Below are positions 47,789-57,577 of a stretch of 64,000 nucleotides of DNA, piece after piece. The stretch comes from Calothrix sp. C42_A2020_038. GTDB lineage: Bacteria > Cyanobacteriota > Cyanobacteriia > Cyanobacteriales > Nostocaceae. Below the pieces are notes generated by a model. It was not told where the DNA came from. It ran no database searches and saw nothing but the letters and a program-made list of their open reading frames with translations. The number at the start of each line of letters is the position of its first letter. Positions within the stretch are counted from its first letter, which is position 1. The DNA lies in NCBI GenBank assembly GCA_015272395.1, contig JACYLQ010000008.1, positions 124,001 through 188,000 on the forward strand, written 5' to 3'. The translations under genes and the position numbers were made by a program.

Positions 47789-50371
47789 TTATTTATCTTT
47801 GAATGTCCATACACCTTCATCCCAATCTGCTTCTGAGGGTGGACTTTGTAACCAATGTTTACAACGTCGCACATGCAACATTGCAGCATGGTCATGCGGG
47901 TTGAGTTCCAAGACTTTACTAAATTCAGATTTGGCAAAAGTAAATTGACGATTTAGGTAATAGTGGCGCCCTTTATGGTAATGCTCGATCAAATCTTGTC
48001 GTTTACTATCAATTGGGTCTGTACGTAAACCAACAAGTTCGTATATTGCAACAGGCTCATTTCTACCCTTCACACGAATATAGTCAAGTTCACGTGCCCA
48101 AATGTGGTCTTGACATGGTTTGAAAGTGTTATCGCTGATAATAATATCGCAACCATAATGTTTGCTAACACTTTCTAAACGCGAGCCTAAATTGACACCA
48201 TCACCAATAGCAGTAAATTCCATGCGCTTACTTGAGCCAATATTTCCACTGATAACAGTATCGGAGTTAATGCCAATACCTATATCAATACGAGGCTTAT
48301 TGATAGCATGACGACGGTGGTTAAAGTCACGCAGACGCAGACGCATTTCCAAAGAAGTTTGTACCGCCATCCAAGCATGTTGTTCAAGAGGAAGAGGTGA
48401 ACCAAACACGGCCATGATAGCATCACCGATATATTTATCGAGAGTGCCTTTATGCTTGAATACAGCTTCAACCATTGACTCGAAATATTCGTTAAGCATA
48501 CTTACAACTTCTTCAGCTTCGAGGTTTTCTGTCAAAGTTGTATAACCGCGAATATCTGAGAACAAAATCGATACATCTTTTCTATCCCCTCCTAACTTCG
48601 CGTCATCTAATTTGAGTAGCTCCTCGGCCAACTCTTGCGTCATGTATCGATACATCGTACTCTTGAGACGCTTTTCATCGCTGATGTCTTCCATCACAAC
48701 CAAGGCGCCTCGAACAGAAGTATGGTCGGTTGCGTCAGCGATAGAATTAATCGATAAGTTGATACTATGCTCTTCTTCGCTGCCTATTAACAAAGTTTGG
48801 TCAGGATAATACTGCTGACTACTTTTTTTATCATTCGCGTGTAAAGCATCATGACACCATTTTTTAAAATCTCCTTGTTTGATGCTGATGACATCGGTAA
48901 TTGACTTACCTTCTAAACGGTCAACAGGCTCAATTCCCAATATCTTTTTAGCACTTTCATTTGCTGCAATAATATTTCCAGCTTTATCAGTAGAAATTAC
49001 CCCATTAGATAAACTACGTAAAATATCCCGTTGCATCTGTTCTTGCTGTTTGACAGTATCAAATAACTGCGCGTTTTGCAGTGCAACCCCAGCTTGGATA
49101 TTAAATGCCTCCATAAATTCTTCATCATTACGGTCAAAACTAGCTTGGAAACATTCAGGGGCTTTGGGCCAATCTGCGGGGTTATAGTTAGGAAAATCTC
49201 CCGATTTCTTTTTATTGACTAATTGTGTAACCCCTATTAACTCCTGGTCGGCGTTAAATACAGGCATACATAACAAACTACAAGTACGATAGCCATTTTG
49301 CTGGTCAAGTTGCTTGGCTGTATCAGAGTCAGCATGGTCGTATAAATCAAACATTATATTTAACGTCTTTCCCGACGCAGCAACTTGTCCGACAAAACCC
49401 TTCCCAAAAGGAACACGTAACTCTCTAGTCTTCCCATCAGCTTGAATTTTTGTCCACAACTCACTTTTCTCACGATTTAGCAACCACAGTGTGCTACGGT
49501 CGGCGTTCATTAGTTCTTTTGCCTCGTCCATTACCCGTTTGAGGGTTTCTTCCAAATCCAGACTGCTTTGACTTAGTGACTTGATCGCCTTCATCAAAGC
49601 TGCTGCCGCACGCTGTTTTTGTGTCGCTATATAAAACGAGCGCGAAGATTCTAAAATTAACCGGATAGATAGGGCAAACTCTTGAAATAGTTGTTCATCA
49701 GCACTAGTAAAACCGCGCATATCAATTCGTTCTGACAGCGGCGCATTTTCGTAATAGTGCGGCTTTAACTTATTGAGTAACTGTACCACTGCGACCAATT
49801 GTCCTTGCTCATTAAGCAGTGGCAGTGCCAACATTGTGTAGGTACGGTATCCCGTGCGCTTTTCCTGTTGTCGCGCGAAGAACGAGCGTGGGTCATTATA
49901 AAAATCGAAAGGTATATTAATAACTCTTTTATCTGTTGCGACTTCTCCAGCAATACCTTTGTTCGCAGGAACGCGAATTTCTAACGAACTGGCGCCTTCA
50001 CCTTCAGCAACAATCGACCAAAGCTCCTGCTTTTCTTCGTCTAGTAAAAATATTGTCGTTCGGTCTGCCCCTAATAGCTCACCTGTCTTCAGTGTGATAG
50101 AGTGCAGCATCTCTTTTAATATTGTCTCAAACCCTTGCGAATCAAGCATCGATAGAGTTTGATTAACAACAATTAATTTTTGCTCAACTTCTGTGACAAC
50201 CTGTTTAAAAGTGTCTTGAGTTAGCGGAGCTAAAAAGGTAGAAATAGTTCCCTGTCGTTTGGCAAGGGCACCCACAGCAGCAATTTCTGGCTGCAAGTCG
50301 CGGTCTTTTTGATTGCCAACACCAATTATTAAATCGGCGGTACCACCGCAACTACGTTGTTCAACAGACAT
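47789..50371 (-). CDS. cyaB: GAF-GAF-PAS adenylyl cyclase (CyaB1/CyaB2 type)
   Basis: The 860-residue class III cyclase makes cAMP. Parts: N-terminal linker (1-75); GAF-A (about 80-240, ADRTTIFLLDEEKQELWSI, NIPFDFYNDPRSF); GAF-B (about 265-440, ADRSTLWLLNREKSELWTK, LNIMFDLYDHADSDT), the cyclic-nucleotide sensor in Anabaena CyaB1; PAS (about 450-590); catalytic domain (about 600-790) with metal Asp residues in FSDIRGYT (near 600) and YIGDAIMAVFG (near 645); and a C-terminal helical tail (LIEHYHKGRHYYLNRQFTF...) of TPR-like pattern. Size and order match Anabaena CyaB1 and CyaB2 (about 860 residues), but I cannot tell which. It is probably cytoplasmic. Confidence 0.92.
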   Translation of the reverse strand: MSVEQRSCGGTADLIIGVGNQKDRDLQPEIAAVGALAKRQGTISTFLAPLTQDTFKQVVTEVEQKLIVVNQTLSMLDSQGFETILKEMLHSITLKTGELLGADRTTIFLLDEEKQELWSIVAEGEGASSLEIRVPANKGIAGEVATDKRVINIPFDFYNDPRSFFARQQEKRTGYRTYTMLALPLLNEQGQLVAVVQLLNKLKPHYYENAPLSERIDMRGFTSADEQLFQEFALSIRLILESSRSFYIATQKQRAAAALMKAIKSLSQSSLDLEETLKRVMDEAKELMNADRSTLWLLNREKSELWTKIQADGKTRELRVPFGKGFVGQVAASGKTLNIMFDLYDHADSDTAKQLDQQNGYRTCSLLCMPVFNADQELIGVTQLVNKKKSGDFPNYNPADWPKAPECFQASFDRNDEEFMEAFNIQAGVALQNAQLFDTVKQQEQMQRDILRSLSNGVISTDKAGNIIAANESAKKILGIEPVDRLEGKSITDVISIKQGDFKKWCHDALHANDKKSSQQYYPDQTLLIGSEEEHSINLSINSIADATDHTSVRGALVVMEDISDEKRLKSTMYRYMTQELAEELLKLDDAKLGGDRKDVSILFSDIRGYTTLTENLEAEEVVSMLNEYFESMVEAVFKHKGTLDKYIGDAIMAVFGSPLPLEQHAWMAVQTSLEMRLRLRDFNHRRHAINKPRIDIGIGINSDTVISGNIGSSKRMEFTAIGDGVNLGSRLESVSKHYGCDIIISDNTFKPCQDHIWARELDYIRVKGRNEPVAIYELVGLRTDPIDSKRQDLIEHYHKGRHYYLNRQFTFAKSEFSKVLELNPHDHAAMLHVRRCKHWLQSPPSEADWDEGVWTFKDK

Positions 50372-50855
50372 AATTAGCTTTTGATATAGGATTTGATTTA
50401 AGGGATGTTTAACAATGTTTGCATCTATACGGGTGTTGTTTTTAGCAACTCTAGCTAGCCATTATCCACAGTGTAATCTGTCAAAATCCAAGCGTCATCA
50501 CCTAAGTAAGGAGGTGCGGAGTAGAGACGCTTCGGTTCCGGAGCGTCTGTGCGGAGTTATGAGTCAGGTGCGGTCTGGCTGCCATTAATTCTCAAACCCA
50601 GCTAACGTTAGGCGCCTTACCGCTGTAGGGAAATCCTAACAGCTTTCTATGACTGTGCTGGCAAAAGCTTGATTTTATCTAAGTGGAGAAAATTAATTAA
50701 ACTTTAGCTCTATTTAATAGATACTCATTTTTTGGTAAAGGTATTAATAGTAATATCGTCAACCAACCTCATATTTTTTTGAAAAAGGCTTCAAATTCTC
50801 ACTCACTCTTCCTCCTTCGTTGTTGCATCAGCTAATTTGGATTTTTGGTGTCAAG
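50372..50855. other. Intergenic region with a fourth heptad-hairpin copy
   Basis: The hairpin GACGCTTCGG-TTCCGGAGCGTC at 50526-50547 with its GGAGTAGA and GCGGAGTTATGAG flanks (50517-50560) is the fourth copy of the element family. The remainder is AT-rich and should contain the cyclase promoter and the HlyD-gene promoter. No gene is visible. Confidence 0.6.
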
Positions 50856-52385
50856 ATGGAATATTCTGATTCTCCGGGTCAATTAAAACAAGTAGAGCTT
50901 CTCCAAGTTCAGCAGATAACTGAAAACTTCACTCCTCTCAACCAAGATAAATCTGAGCAAACTACAGAAGCAGCACCGCAAACCCAAAGCAGTAATCTCA
51001 CTACAACTGCCAACTCTCAGATAGTTAGTGCCACAGGTGTAGTTGTCCAGTCAAAACGAAAACTCAAACCAAATCAGTTACTGCTGCGAAGCTTACTGTT
51101 TGCTGGCGCCGTTGCCACCATAATCCCAGGTTTAATCCGGTGGCGATATGTTCAAACTTACGAAAAAACCGATAATGCATATGTGTTTACTGATACCTAT
51201 GCTATCAACTCTAGGATTCCAGGTCAGGTAGTTAGCGTTATCGCAACCGAAAATCAAGTTGTCCAAAAAGGTGCAGTTTTAGTTAAGCTTGATGCCTCAA
51301 AATATCAAGCGAAAGTTCAAGAAGCCAAAGTAAATCTAGAACAAGCTCAACAGCAAGTCCGAAAAACTACCATCAATCTAGGCGCCGCGAAAGCTAAGAT
51401 TAAAAATCAGCCAAAGCTAGTAATAGTAGGACAAAATGACGCAGCAGTAGTTTCGGCGCACTCAGAAGTCAAAGCAACTCAATCTCAGTTAAGACGCATT
51501 GAACCAGGTTTAGTCAAAGCTGAACTTGATTACGCGCGTAATATCAAGCTTCAGCAATCAGGTTTTATCCCCTTAAAAACGCTTGAACAAGCCAAAATCA
51601 AATACGATGATTTACTAAAACAGCACAACCTCTTCACAGAAAAACTCAAACTCGCTCAATCTAAGTTCATCGCTGCGCAACAAAACTACCTTGATGTACA
51701 AATTAAGCTAACACAGCAGAAAATTGAAACAAATCTTCAAAATTTGCAACAAACACAAGCAAAGTTACAGCAATCTGATAGTACCCAAGTAATAACTAAT
51801 AAACAAAAATCTATGCAGTTAGAGACAAAATTTGCAGCAAAGCAAGAACAACATAAGAAAACTATTGCGCGGTTAACTCAACAAAAACAAGTAGTCAAAC
51901 AACAAAGTATTAAACAATTGCTGATGGAAGAATATTTAAAGGGTCAAATTTACGTTAAAACTGCACACACTGCGCTTAAACAGGCTCAAGCACAGTTAAA
52001 AAATGCTGAGTATCAGCTTTACTATACTAAAATAATCGCCCCTAACAATGGACAAATCAATATTAAACGCGCGCAAACAGGACAAAAAGTTCAAGCAGGG
52101 CAAACTTTAATGTCACTAGTAACATCAAAACCTTGGATTGCTGCTGACTTTGAAGATGAACAGCTTCAAAAAATTAAACCAGGACAGCTAGTACAGATTC
52201 AACTCAAAACTTTAACCAATAAAACTTTTACAGGCAAGGTAAAATCTATATCCCCATTCTCTAAAAAAGAATACTATCACGCGCGCCCACTTGTCAAAAT
52301 TTCATTCGACTCGAAAACACTTGGTGATTACAAACCACAAATTACACCAGGTATTCCTGCTTCAATAAAAGTTAAATTGGAATGA
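50856..52385 (+). CDS. HlyD/EmrA-type membrane fusion protein (orphan)
   Basis: From ATG 50856 the product has 509 residues (MEYSDSPGQLKQVELLQVQ); a TTG at 50820 would add 12. One membrane helix (about 83-102, LLLRSLLFAGAVATIIPGLI) follows an N-terminal cytoplasmic stretch. The periplasmic part starts with a barrel-sandwich half (IPGQVVSVIATENQVVQKGAVLVKLD), a long Gln/Lys-rich helical hairpin (about 160-390), the second half (IIAPNNGQINIKRAQTGQKVQAGQTLMSL) and a beta-barrel. Such proteins join an inner-membrane transporter to an outer-membrane channel. No transporter gene is nearby, so the partner must be elsewhere. Confidence 0.85.
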   Translation: MEYSDSPGQLKQVELLQVQQITENFTPLNQDKSEQTTEAAPQTQSSNLTTTANSQIVSATGVVVQSKRKLKPNQLLLRSLLFAGAVATIIPGLIRWRYVQTYEKTDNAYVFTDTYAINSRIPGQVVSVIATENQVVQKGAVLVKLDASKYQAKVQEAKVNLEQAQQQVRKTTINLGAAKAKIKNQPKLVIVGQNDAAVVSAHSEVKATQSQLRRIEPGLVKAELDYARNIKLQQSGFIPLKTLEQAKIKYDDLLKQHNLFTEKLKLAQSKFIAAQQNYLDVQIKLTQQKIETNLQNLQQTQAKLQQSDSTQVITNKQKSMQLETKFAAKQEQHKKTIARLTQQKQVVKQQSIKQLLMEEYLKGQIYVKTAHTALKQAQAQLKNAEYQLYYTKIIAPNNGQINIKRAQTGQKVQAGQTLMSLVTSKPWIAADFEDEQLQKIKPGQLVQIQLKTLTNKTFTGKVKSISPFSKKEYYHARPLVKISFDSKTLGDYKPQITPGIPASIKVKLE

Positions 52386-52393
52386 GCTAAAAT

Positions 52394-54010
52394 CTAAAAT
52401 CTCAAATCGTCCATTGACTCTTCGATTTCTATATCTAGAATCCGCTCACGGGCGTTTCGATATTCAACTAACTTACCTTCTTTATGGTACAGTTCATAAG
52501 CTTTTCTGAAGTTTTCTACAGCATCTTGTTTTTTACCTAATTCATAGTATAGTTCACCACGATAGAAATAAGCTTCTGCGTCCAGAGGGTTGATTTTGAT
52601 AACTTGATTATAGTCTGCGATGGCGCCAAGTTTATCTCCCAACTCAATTAGAGCATTTGCACGATTAAAGTATGCGTCTGCATCATCAATATTAATTTTG
52701 ATGGCTTTGGTATAATCAGCAACTGCTCCTGCATAATCAGCCGCATCATAACGCAAATTTCCACGCTGTTTATAACTTTCTGAACTGTCAAGAGATACTT
52801 CAGTCATCTCTATGCTTTGAGTCACCTCTTCTTGAATCAAGCTATTATCGTTATTATTGTTGGCATTAGGATTTAACTTAAGTGCATAAGTATAATCTTC
52901 AATAGCACCTTGATTATCTCCTAGATACGAACGCGCGTAAGCACGGTTAAGATAAGCAAACGCATCGTGTTGATTGATACGAATAGCTTGAGTGAAATCA
53001 GCAATAGCACCTTCAAAGTCACCAATTTGATAACGCGCTAATCCACTTTTATGATAAGCCTTTATATAATTAGGATTAATACTAACTGCTTGCTGACAAC
53101 TATTTATGGCGCCTTCGTAATCACCAAATTGGTATTTTGCTACAGCAATTTTGTAATGAATTTCAGCATTATCACTATCTAGCTTTAACGCACCGTCATA
53201 AGCGATAATAGCAGATTCATAGTTTGCGCGCTCCATGTTATCATCACCATTTTTTATATACAAAAGCACTAATTGTTCTGAACTGTACTGTGAACCATTC
53301 GCTTCATGCTCATATTTAGCTTCGCCATCATAGATATTATTAGAAATATATTGGTAAACGGGTAATTTATCGCAGTTTGAGTTATGGCTGGTCAAACTCG
53401 AACTTGAATTAGAAAGTAACTGTTCTAAATAACACACTAAACCACCACCATACATTAACTGATCAATACCAAATGTGATTCGACCAGTTTTAAGTTTGAT
53501 CATGGCAGTAGGCAAAAATCCAGCTAAAACCAAATGATATTGTGGTTGTGCTTCGTTAATCTTTTCCTGAATCAAAATGCAGACAATAACTGCATTTTTT
53601 GCCACTTCTTCCGAAGTTACCGACCACTTGACTGCATCAAAACTCCCACAGCGTGATTTTACTTCTACACCAATCAATGGGTTCGAGGTCAGCGTAAAAT
53701 CAACATTACCATCCCCACCGATACGTTGCTCATAGTCAACTTCGGTAATTAAACCCCCAAGTCTTTCCTTAACGACTTCTTCACCCAACTTACCCTTTAA
53801 AAAACTTGTAAATACATCGCGAACAGGAGAAACTCTTTTATACTTCTCTGCCATTCTCCAGCAAAAGTTCCGTAATGCATTTAATCTTTCACCAGAGATT
53901 ATTGTCAACTCGCTATGCTGTCCTTCATTTTCACAGTGCAGCAGTGAACTAGATGATAACCTGTTAATAAAATCAGATTGAAGCCATCGCAGTACGGTAA
54001 TCCAATCCAT
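52394..54010 (-). CDS. Restriction-endonuclease-fold domain fused to TPR repeats
   Basis: The 538-residue protein has an N-terminal part (about 40-200) with GEEVVKERLGGLITE, then GGDGNVDFTLTSNPLIGVEVKSRCGSFDAV. The order of Glu77/78, Asp104, Glu116 and Lys118 fits the PD-(D/E)XK nuclease core (D...ExK). From about residue 255 there are about seven TPR units (YESAIIAYDGALKLDSDNAE, DYEGAINSCQQAVSINPN, DFEGAIADFTQAIRIN and others), interrupted by a polar segment (about 390-410, NPNANNNNDNS...). No methyltransferase or other restriction component is adjacent. DNA cleavage is therefore only possible, not shown. It is convergent with the HlyD gene, eight bases apart. Confidence 0.75.
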   Translation of the reverse strand: MDWITVLRWLQSDFINRLSSSSLLHCENEGQHSELTIISGERLNALRNFCWRMAEKYKRVSPVRDVFTSFLKGKLGEEVVKERLGGLITEVDYEQRIGGDGNVDFTLTSNPLIGVEVKSRCGSFDAVKWSVTSEEVAKNAVIVCILIQEKINEAQPQYHLVLAGFLPTAMIKLKTGRITFGIDQLMYGGGLVCYLEQLLSNSSSSLTSHNSNCDKLPVYQYISNNIYDGEAKYEHEANGSQYSSEQLVLLYIKNGDDNMERANYESAIIAYDGALKLDSDNAEIHYKIAVAKYQFGDYEGAINSCQQAVSINPNYIKAYHKSGLARYQIGDFEGAIADFTQAIRINQHDAFAYLNRAYARSYLGDNQGAIEDYTYALKLNPNANNNNDNSLIQEEVTQSIEMTEVSLDSSESYKQRGNLRYDAADYAGAVADYTKAIKINIDDADAYFNRANALIELGDKLGAIADYNQVIKINPLDAEAYFYRGELYYELGKKQDAVENFRKAYELYHKEGKLVEYRNARERILDIEIEESMDDLRF

Positions 54011-54394
54011 TGGCGAGTGTTGCGATTTGGGTCTACTGGTTATTTTATTAACTAAGCACTCAAAATAAAAGCTGTGTTAGAGGTTTTTTTCGCAAACAAG
54101 TTGAAATTTGGCGCCAATTTAAGCGAGGATAAAATCACATTACATACTAATGTACTGAAAAAATGGTGTTGAAGTTGCTTTTAGCTAATATTCCATGTCA
54201 GTACCGAAGACTCGGCAATTCGTATCAACAACACCATCTTTGGGTCGGTTGGACATACGGTTTTATATAGCATTCCTAGATGAGTAGTCAAAACTTATAT
54301 ATTTTGTAAACAATCGTTTATATTTAATGCCGCAAAGCGTGCTACTTGATTTAATGTCAAATCGTAGATAGATAAATATTTATAAATAACGGAA
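54011..54394. other. Intergenic region between the TPR protein gene and purT
   Basis: These 384 bases separate two divergent genes and should hold both promoters. Apart from one GGCGCC at 54110 I see no repeat or gene. Confidence 0.45.
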
Positions 54395-55579
54395 ATGGAT
54401 ACTAGTATTAGATTACCTAAAAAGTTAATGTTATTGGGTGCGGGAGAACTAGGGAAAGAGTTTGTTATCGCTGCACAACGACTTGGTAACCATATAATAG
54501 CTGTTGATCGTTACGAGCAGGCGCCAGCGATGCAGGTTGCTGATGCAAGCGAAGTAATATCGATGCTGAATGGAGATGACTTAGAAACAGTTGTTAACAA
54601 GCATAAACCTGATTTGATTATTCCAGAAATCGAGGCAATTAGAACCGAAAAGTTAGTGGAATTTGAACAGCGTGGAATTACTGTAATTCCAACAGCAGCA
54701 GCAACAAATTACACAATGAATCGTGACCGAATTCGCGAACTTGCCCATACAGAGTTAGGTGTTAGAACTGCAAAATATGCTTACGCTTCGACTTTAGAGG
54801 AATTGATTGCTGTATCTAACACAATTGGTTTTCCTAATGTTGTTAAACCTGTAATGTCATCTTCTGGAAAAGGACAATCAGTTGTCAATGATAAAGCTGA
54901 TGTTGAGAAAGCATGGAACTATGCAATTGCTGGTTCACGTGGTGATAGTCAAAAAGTGATTGTCGAAGAGTTTATTAATTTTGAAATCGAGATCACTTTA
55001 CTTACCGTAAAACAATGGCAAAGTAACACGATTTATTGTGCGCCAATCGGTCATCGCCAAGAACGTGGTGACTATCAAGAATCTTGGCAACCTGCTGATA
55101 TTTCCAAAGACAAAATCTCTTCAGCACAAGAAATAGCTAAAAAAGTTACTGATAAATTAGGTGGCGCCGGAATTTTTGGGGTTGAATTTTTTATCACCAG
55201 AGACGAAGTTATTTTCTCTGAGCTTTCACCTCGTCCCCATGATACAGGTATGGTGACGTTAATTTCTCAAAACCTTAATGAGTTTGAGCTACACCTGCGA
55301 GCAGTGCTTGGTTTACCAATTCCTCATATCGAGCAACTTGGAGCATCTGCTAGCGCCGTAATTTTATCACCTGGGCTAACTGAAAAATCTGGCTCGATTA
55401 GCTACGAAGGAGTTGATAAAGCGCTTGCAGAAAAAGACGTGGACATTAAACTTTTTGGAAAACCTACTGCACACCCTTTTCGTCGAATGGGGGTTGCACT
55501 TGCCAAAGGCAACTCTGAGGAAGAAGCGCGCGCAAAAGCAAGAAAAGCTGCTAGCCAAGTCAAAATCATCAATTCCTAG
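54395..55579 (+). CDS. purT: Formate-dependent phosphoribosylglycinamide formyltransferase
   Basis: PurT makes formyl-GAR from GAR, formate and ATP, a folate-independent route to the third purine step. The 394-residue ATP-grasp enzyme begins with LPKKLMLLGAGELGKEFVIAAQRLG (PRK-like start domain), keeps the ATP-binding loop KPVMSSSGKGQSVV near 152, EEFINFEIEITLL, the metal/ATP residues in FFITRDEVIFSELSPRPHDTG, and a C-terminal domain ending RRMGVALAKG. Length is normal. It is not next to purS-purQ. Confidence 0.96.
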   Translation: MDTSIRLPKKLMLLGAGELGKEFVIAAQRLGNHIIAVDRYEQAPAMQVADASEVISMLNGDDLETVVNKHKPDLIIPEIEAIRTEKLVEFEQRGITVIPTAAATNYTMNRDRIRELAHTELGVRTAKYAYASTLEELIAVSNTIGFPNVVKPVMSSSGKGQSVVNDKADVEKAWNYAIAGSRGDSQKVIVEEFINFEIEITLLTVKQWQSNTIYCAPIGHRQERGDYQESWQPADISKDKISSAQEIAKKVTDKLGGAGIFGVEFFITRDEVIFSELSPRPHDTGMVTLISQNLNEFELHLRAVLGLPIPHIEQLGASASAVILSPGLTEKSGSISYEGVDKALAEKDVDIKLFGKPTAHPFRRMGVALAKGNSEEEARAKARKAASQVKIINS

Positions 55580-55841
55580 CCTTTATTTAATCCAATCAAA
55601 GTAGTGCCCAAAGGGAAATTACCTCCCGCTTATCCTAATCAGCAAAGCAATCTGTAATTGCCCTGGCACCTAGAAAATTAGAACACACTAAACACCGTAT
55701 ATTTGCTTACACATAAGCATTATCCATAGTATAACACTACGATAATTAGATTTGCAAAAACACCAAAAAAATACCTAAAAATGTCATCTACCTAAAGAAA
55801 TATCTTGATATTGGAAAATAAAGGCTTAAAGTATCTGAACC

Positions 55842-57002
55842 TTATGGTTGTCTCTTGGTTAAGCTCAAATCTACAGCGATGCGATGCGCGCAGGCAAAAC
55901 CTGAAAAAGCAACTGCATTCAAACCCTGCCCAGGAAAGGTACTATCTCCTACACAGTAAAGTCCTGGTATTGCGGTGCTATTAAACGGCATTCCCAGCAA
56001 TCCTAATAATTTGCGGCGTGGGATGGGTCCATACGTGCCATCTTCACGTCCGAGGAAGCGACGATGGCTACGTGGTGTTCCGATCTCTAGATAATCTAAT
56101 CCACTATCAAGCCCTGGAAAAATCTTTTCTAATCTTTGAATTATACGAGCGGCGCTAGCTTCTTTACGTGTATTATATTCGCTTGGGGATAATCCGTTCC
56201 AATCAGAGAACCAATGTGGCGTGAAAGCATGAATGATATGATAACCGTGTGGTGCCAAATCTGGGTCAAGTAATGTGGGAATCGAAACAAAAATTGTTCC
56301 TTCAGAATCAGCCATCTTGTTCCAATCTTCAAGCAAAATATGATGACACTCTGTCTGTGAGGGTAAAACAGAAGCTTTGACTCCCATGTGTAAACTTAAA
56401 AAGCTAGGAGATTTTTGATATCGCTGTTGCCATCTTTTTTCATTTGTAGGTATTTCTTCCTGTGCAAGCAACTTACCGAAGGTATCCCAACGAGTTGCAT
56501 TTGAGACAATTCGGCGAGCGTGATAAATATCGCCACTTATAGTTTTTACACCAACAGCATATCCTTTTTCAAGCAAAATTTTTGTAACGCGCGCTTTATA
56601 GATGATTGTTCCTCCAGCTTTTTCCAAACCTTCTACCAATTTCTGGGCAATCTGTCCGACTCCACCTTTCGGATAGTTTACTCCACCATAGTGCCGATCA
56701 GAAAACACCATCCCTGCATTAATCATCGGTGTCATATTAGCTGGTACAACCGACCAGCAGTAACATTCGATGTCTATAAATCTTAGTAACTCTGGGTCTG
56801 AAATATATCTTCTAGCAATGTCTCCAACGTTAATGGGCAAATACCTTGCCAAACCCAAACATGATAGAGGGTGCTGTAAAAACATTCGTAGTAAGTAGCG
56901 AGGTTCTTCTAAAGACAGCAAATCCATGCTGTTGAGATAATTAAATACTTTCCAGCACTCATCATAAAAAAGGCGAATACCTCTTCGTTCGTGAGGAAAA
57001 TA
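55842..57002 (-). pseudogene. crtH: Carotenoid isomerase (CrtISO/CrtH), N-terminus lost
   Basis: CrtISO converts poly-cis lycopene to all-trans lycopene. The visible frame starts at ATG 56927 (361 residues), but the homology continues upstream in phase as FPHERRGIRLFYDECWKVFNYLNS before stopping at about 57002. Matching parts are LLSLEEPRYLLRMF, INVGDIARRY, ECYCWSVVPANMTPMINAGMVFSDRHYGGVNYPKGGVGQ and the C-terminal FAD motif GLYCVGDSTFPGQGLNAVAFSGF. About 125 residues including the N-terminal GxGxxG FAD site are missing. The break coincides with the tnpB relic starting at 57022. The truncated protein is unlikely to be active; a second crtISO copy elsewhere would explain survival. Confidence 0.85.
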
Positions 57003-57021
57003 GGCCGTTATTTGTTTTTAA

Positions 57022-57240
57022 CTCATTAATAAACAGAAAAAATCGCTATCTCAACGGGTTCATCATTGCTCCGTTTGCGGATTCAAGATGCAACGTGATA
57101 TTTTATCTGCTTATTTGAGTCGATACGTCGATCCAAAAGAGGAAACGTTGTCAATCGAGGAAGCTAGAAATAGTTACTCAGGGATGGAACAATCCCTGCT
57201 GGATGGTTGGCAACATGGGTCAAATCAACGCCAGGTGCTA
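57022..57240 (+). pseudogene. tnpB relic (zinc-ribbon C-terminus only)
   Basis: After an in-frame TAA at 57019-57021, the frame reads LINKQKKSLSQRVHHCSVCGFKMQRDILSAYLSRYVD and then a TnpB-like tail (SGMEQSLLDGWQHGSNQ). HHCSVCGxxxQRD is the last part of the zinc ribbon and RuvC-end region of cyanobacterial TnpB, the RNA-guided endonuclease of IS605/IS1341 elements. The N-terminal about 80% is missing. The frame continues open to 57441 through the element's right end but that part is not protein-like. It abuts the broken crtISO. Confidence 0.7.
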
Positions 57241-57447
57241 CAACGGGGGGAACCCCCGCAACGCACTGGCTCATCTGCGAGTACTGCGACTAGTTCAAAG
57301 TCCCCTATTTCCGGTAGCAATATAGGGAATGGGGTAGAGCGGATATCCAGTAAGCCAATAGCGCGTAAGGAGTCGGAACCTGTGAGGGTAGACGAAACTT
57401 GCGTCGCAAGTTGGAACCCCCCGACTTCAGTCGTGGGGTAAGTTCAG
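57225..57447 (+). mobile_element. Right end of the tnpB element with omega-RNA-like folding
   Basis: Downstream of the tnpB relic lies a structured stretch: an AACGGGGGG/CCCCCGCAACG hairpin (about 57240-57262), then further short stems, then the terminal hairpin AACTTGC-GTC-GCAAGTT (57396-57412) and a second stem around CCCCGACTTCAGTCGTGGGG (57419-57438), ending in TAAGTTCAG. The end matches the solo copy at 45848-45910. In related elements this region encodes the guide scaffold (omega RNA) overlapping the tnpB 3' end. Whether this one is transcribed is unknown. Confidence 0.6.
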
Positions 57448-57500
57448 AGATTAACTCATTAACTCACAACTTTGCGCCTCCTAACTTTTAACTCATCAAT

Positions 57501-57571
57501 AAAAAAGAGGGACGAGCCTGCTTCCTGCTGGCTAATCCCGTCTGCCGATCCTTAAAGAGAGGAGAACACTG
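57501..57571 (-). ncRNA. Candidate small RNA of about 71 nt with own promoter and terminator
   Basis: On the minus strand a consensus promoter (see next entry) is followed by an about 71-base transcript unit that ends in a rho-independent terminator: GGGATTAGCC pairs with GGCTCGTCCC across AGCAGGAAGCA, followed by CTCTTTTTT (T-run at 57501-57506). The single-stranded 5' part carries UUCUCCUCUCU, which is complementary to Shine-Dalgarno sequences. No open frame lies inside. It is not Yfr1, whose core differs (ACUCCUCACAC between two hairpins). The rest of 57442-57862 holds no gene; the upp promoter is near its right end. The promoter and terminator are read directly; transcription is inferred. 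Confidence 0.7.
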
Positions 57572-57577
57572 ATAGAC

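Noticed and set aside
57022-57441. Open frame of 140 codons read as a normal gene
   Set aside because: Only the first part is TnpB-like; the rest runs through the element's structured right end and has no protein-like pattern.
57501-57571. Identification of the small RNA as Yfr1
   Set aside because: Yfr1 has a 5' hairpin and an ACUCCUCACAC core, neither of which is present.
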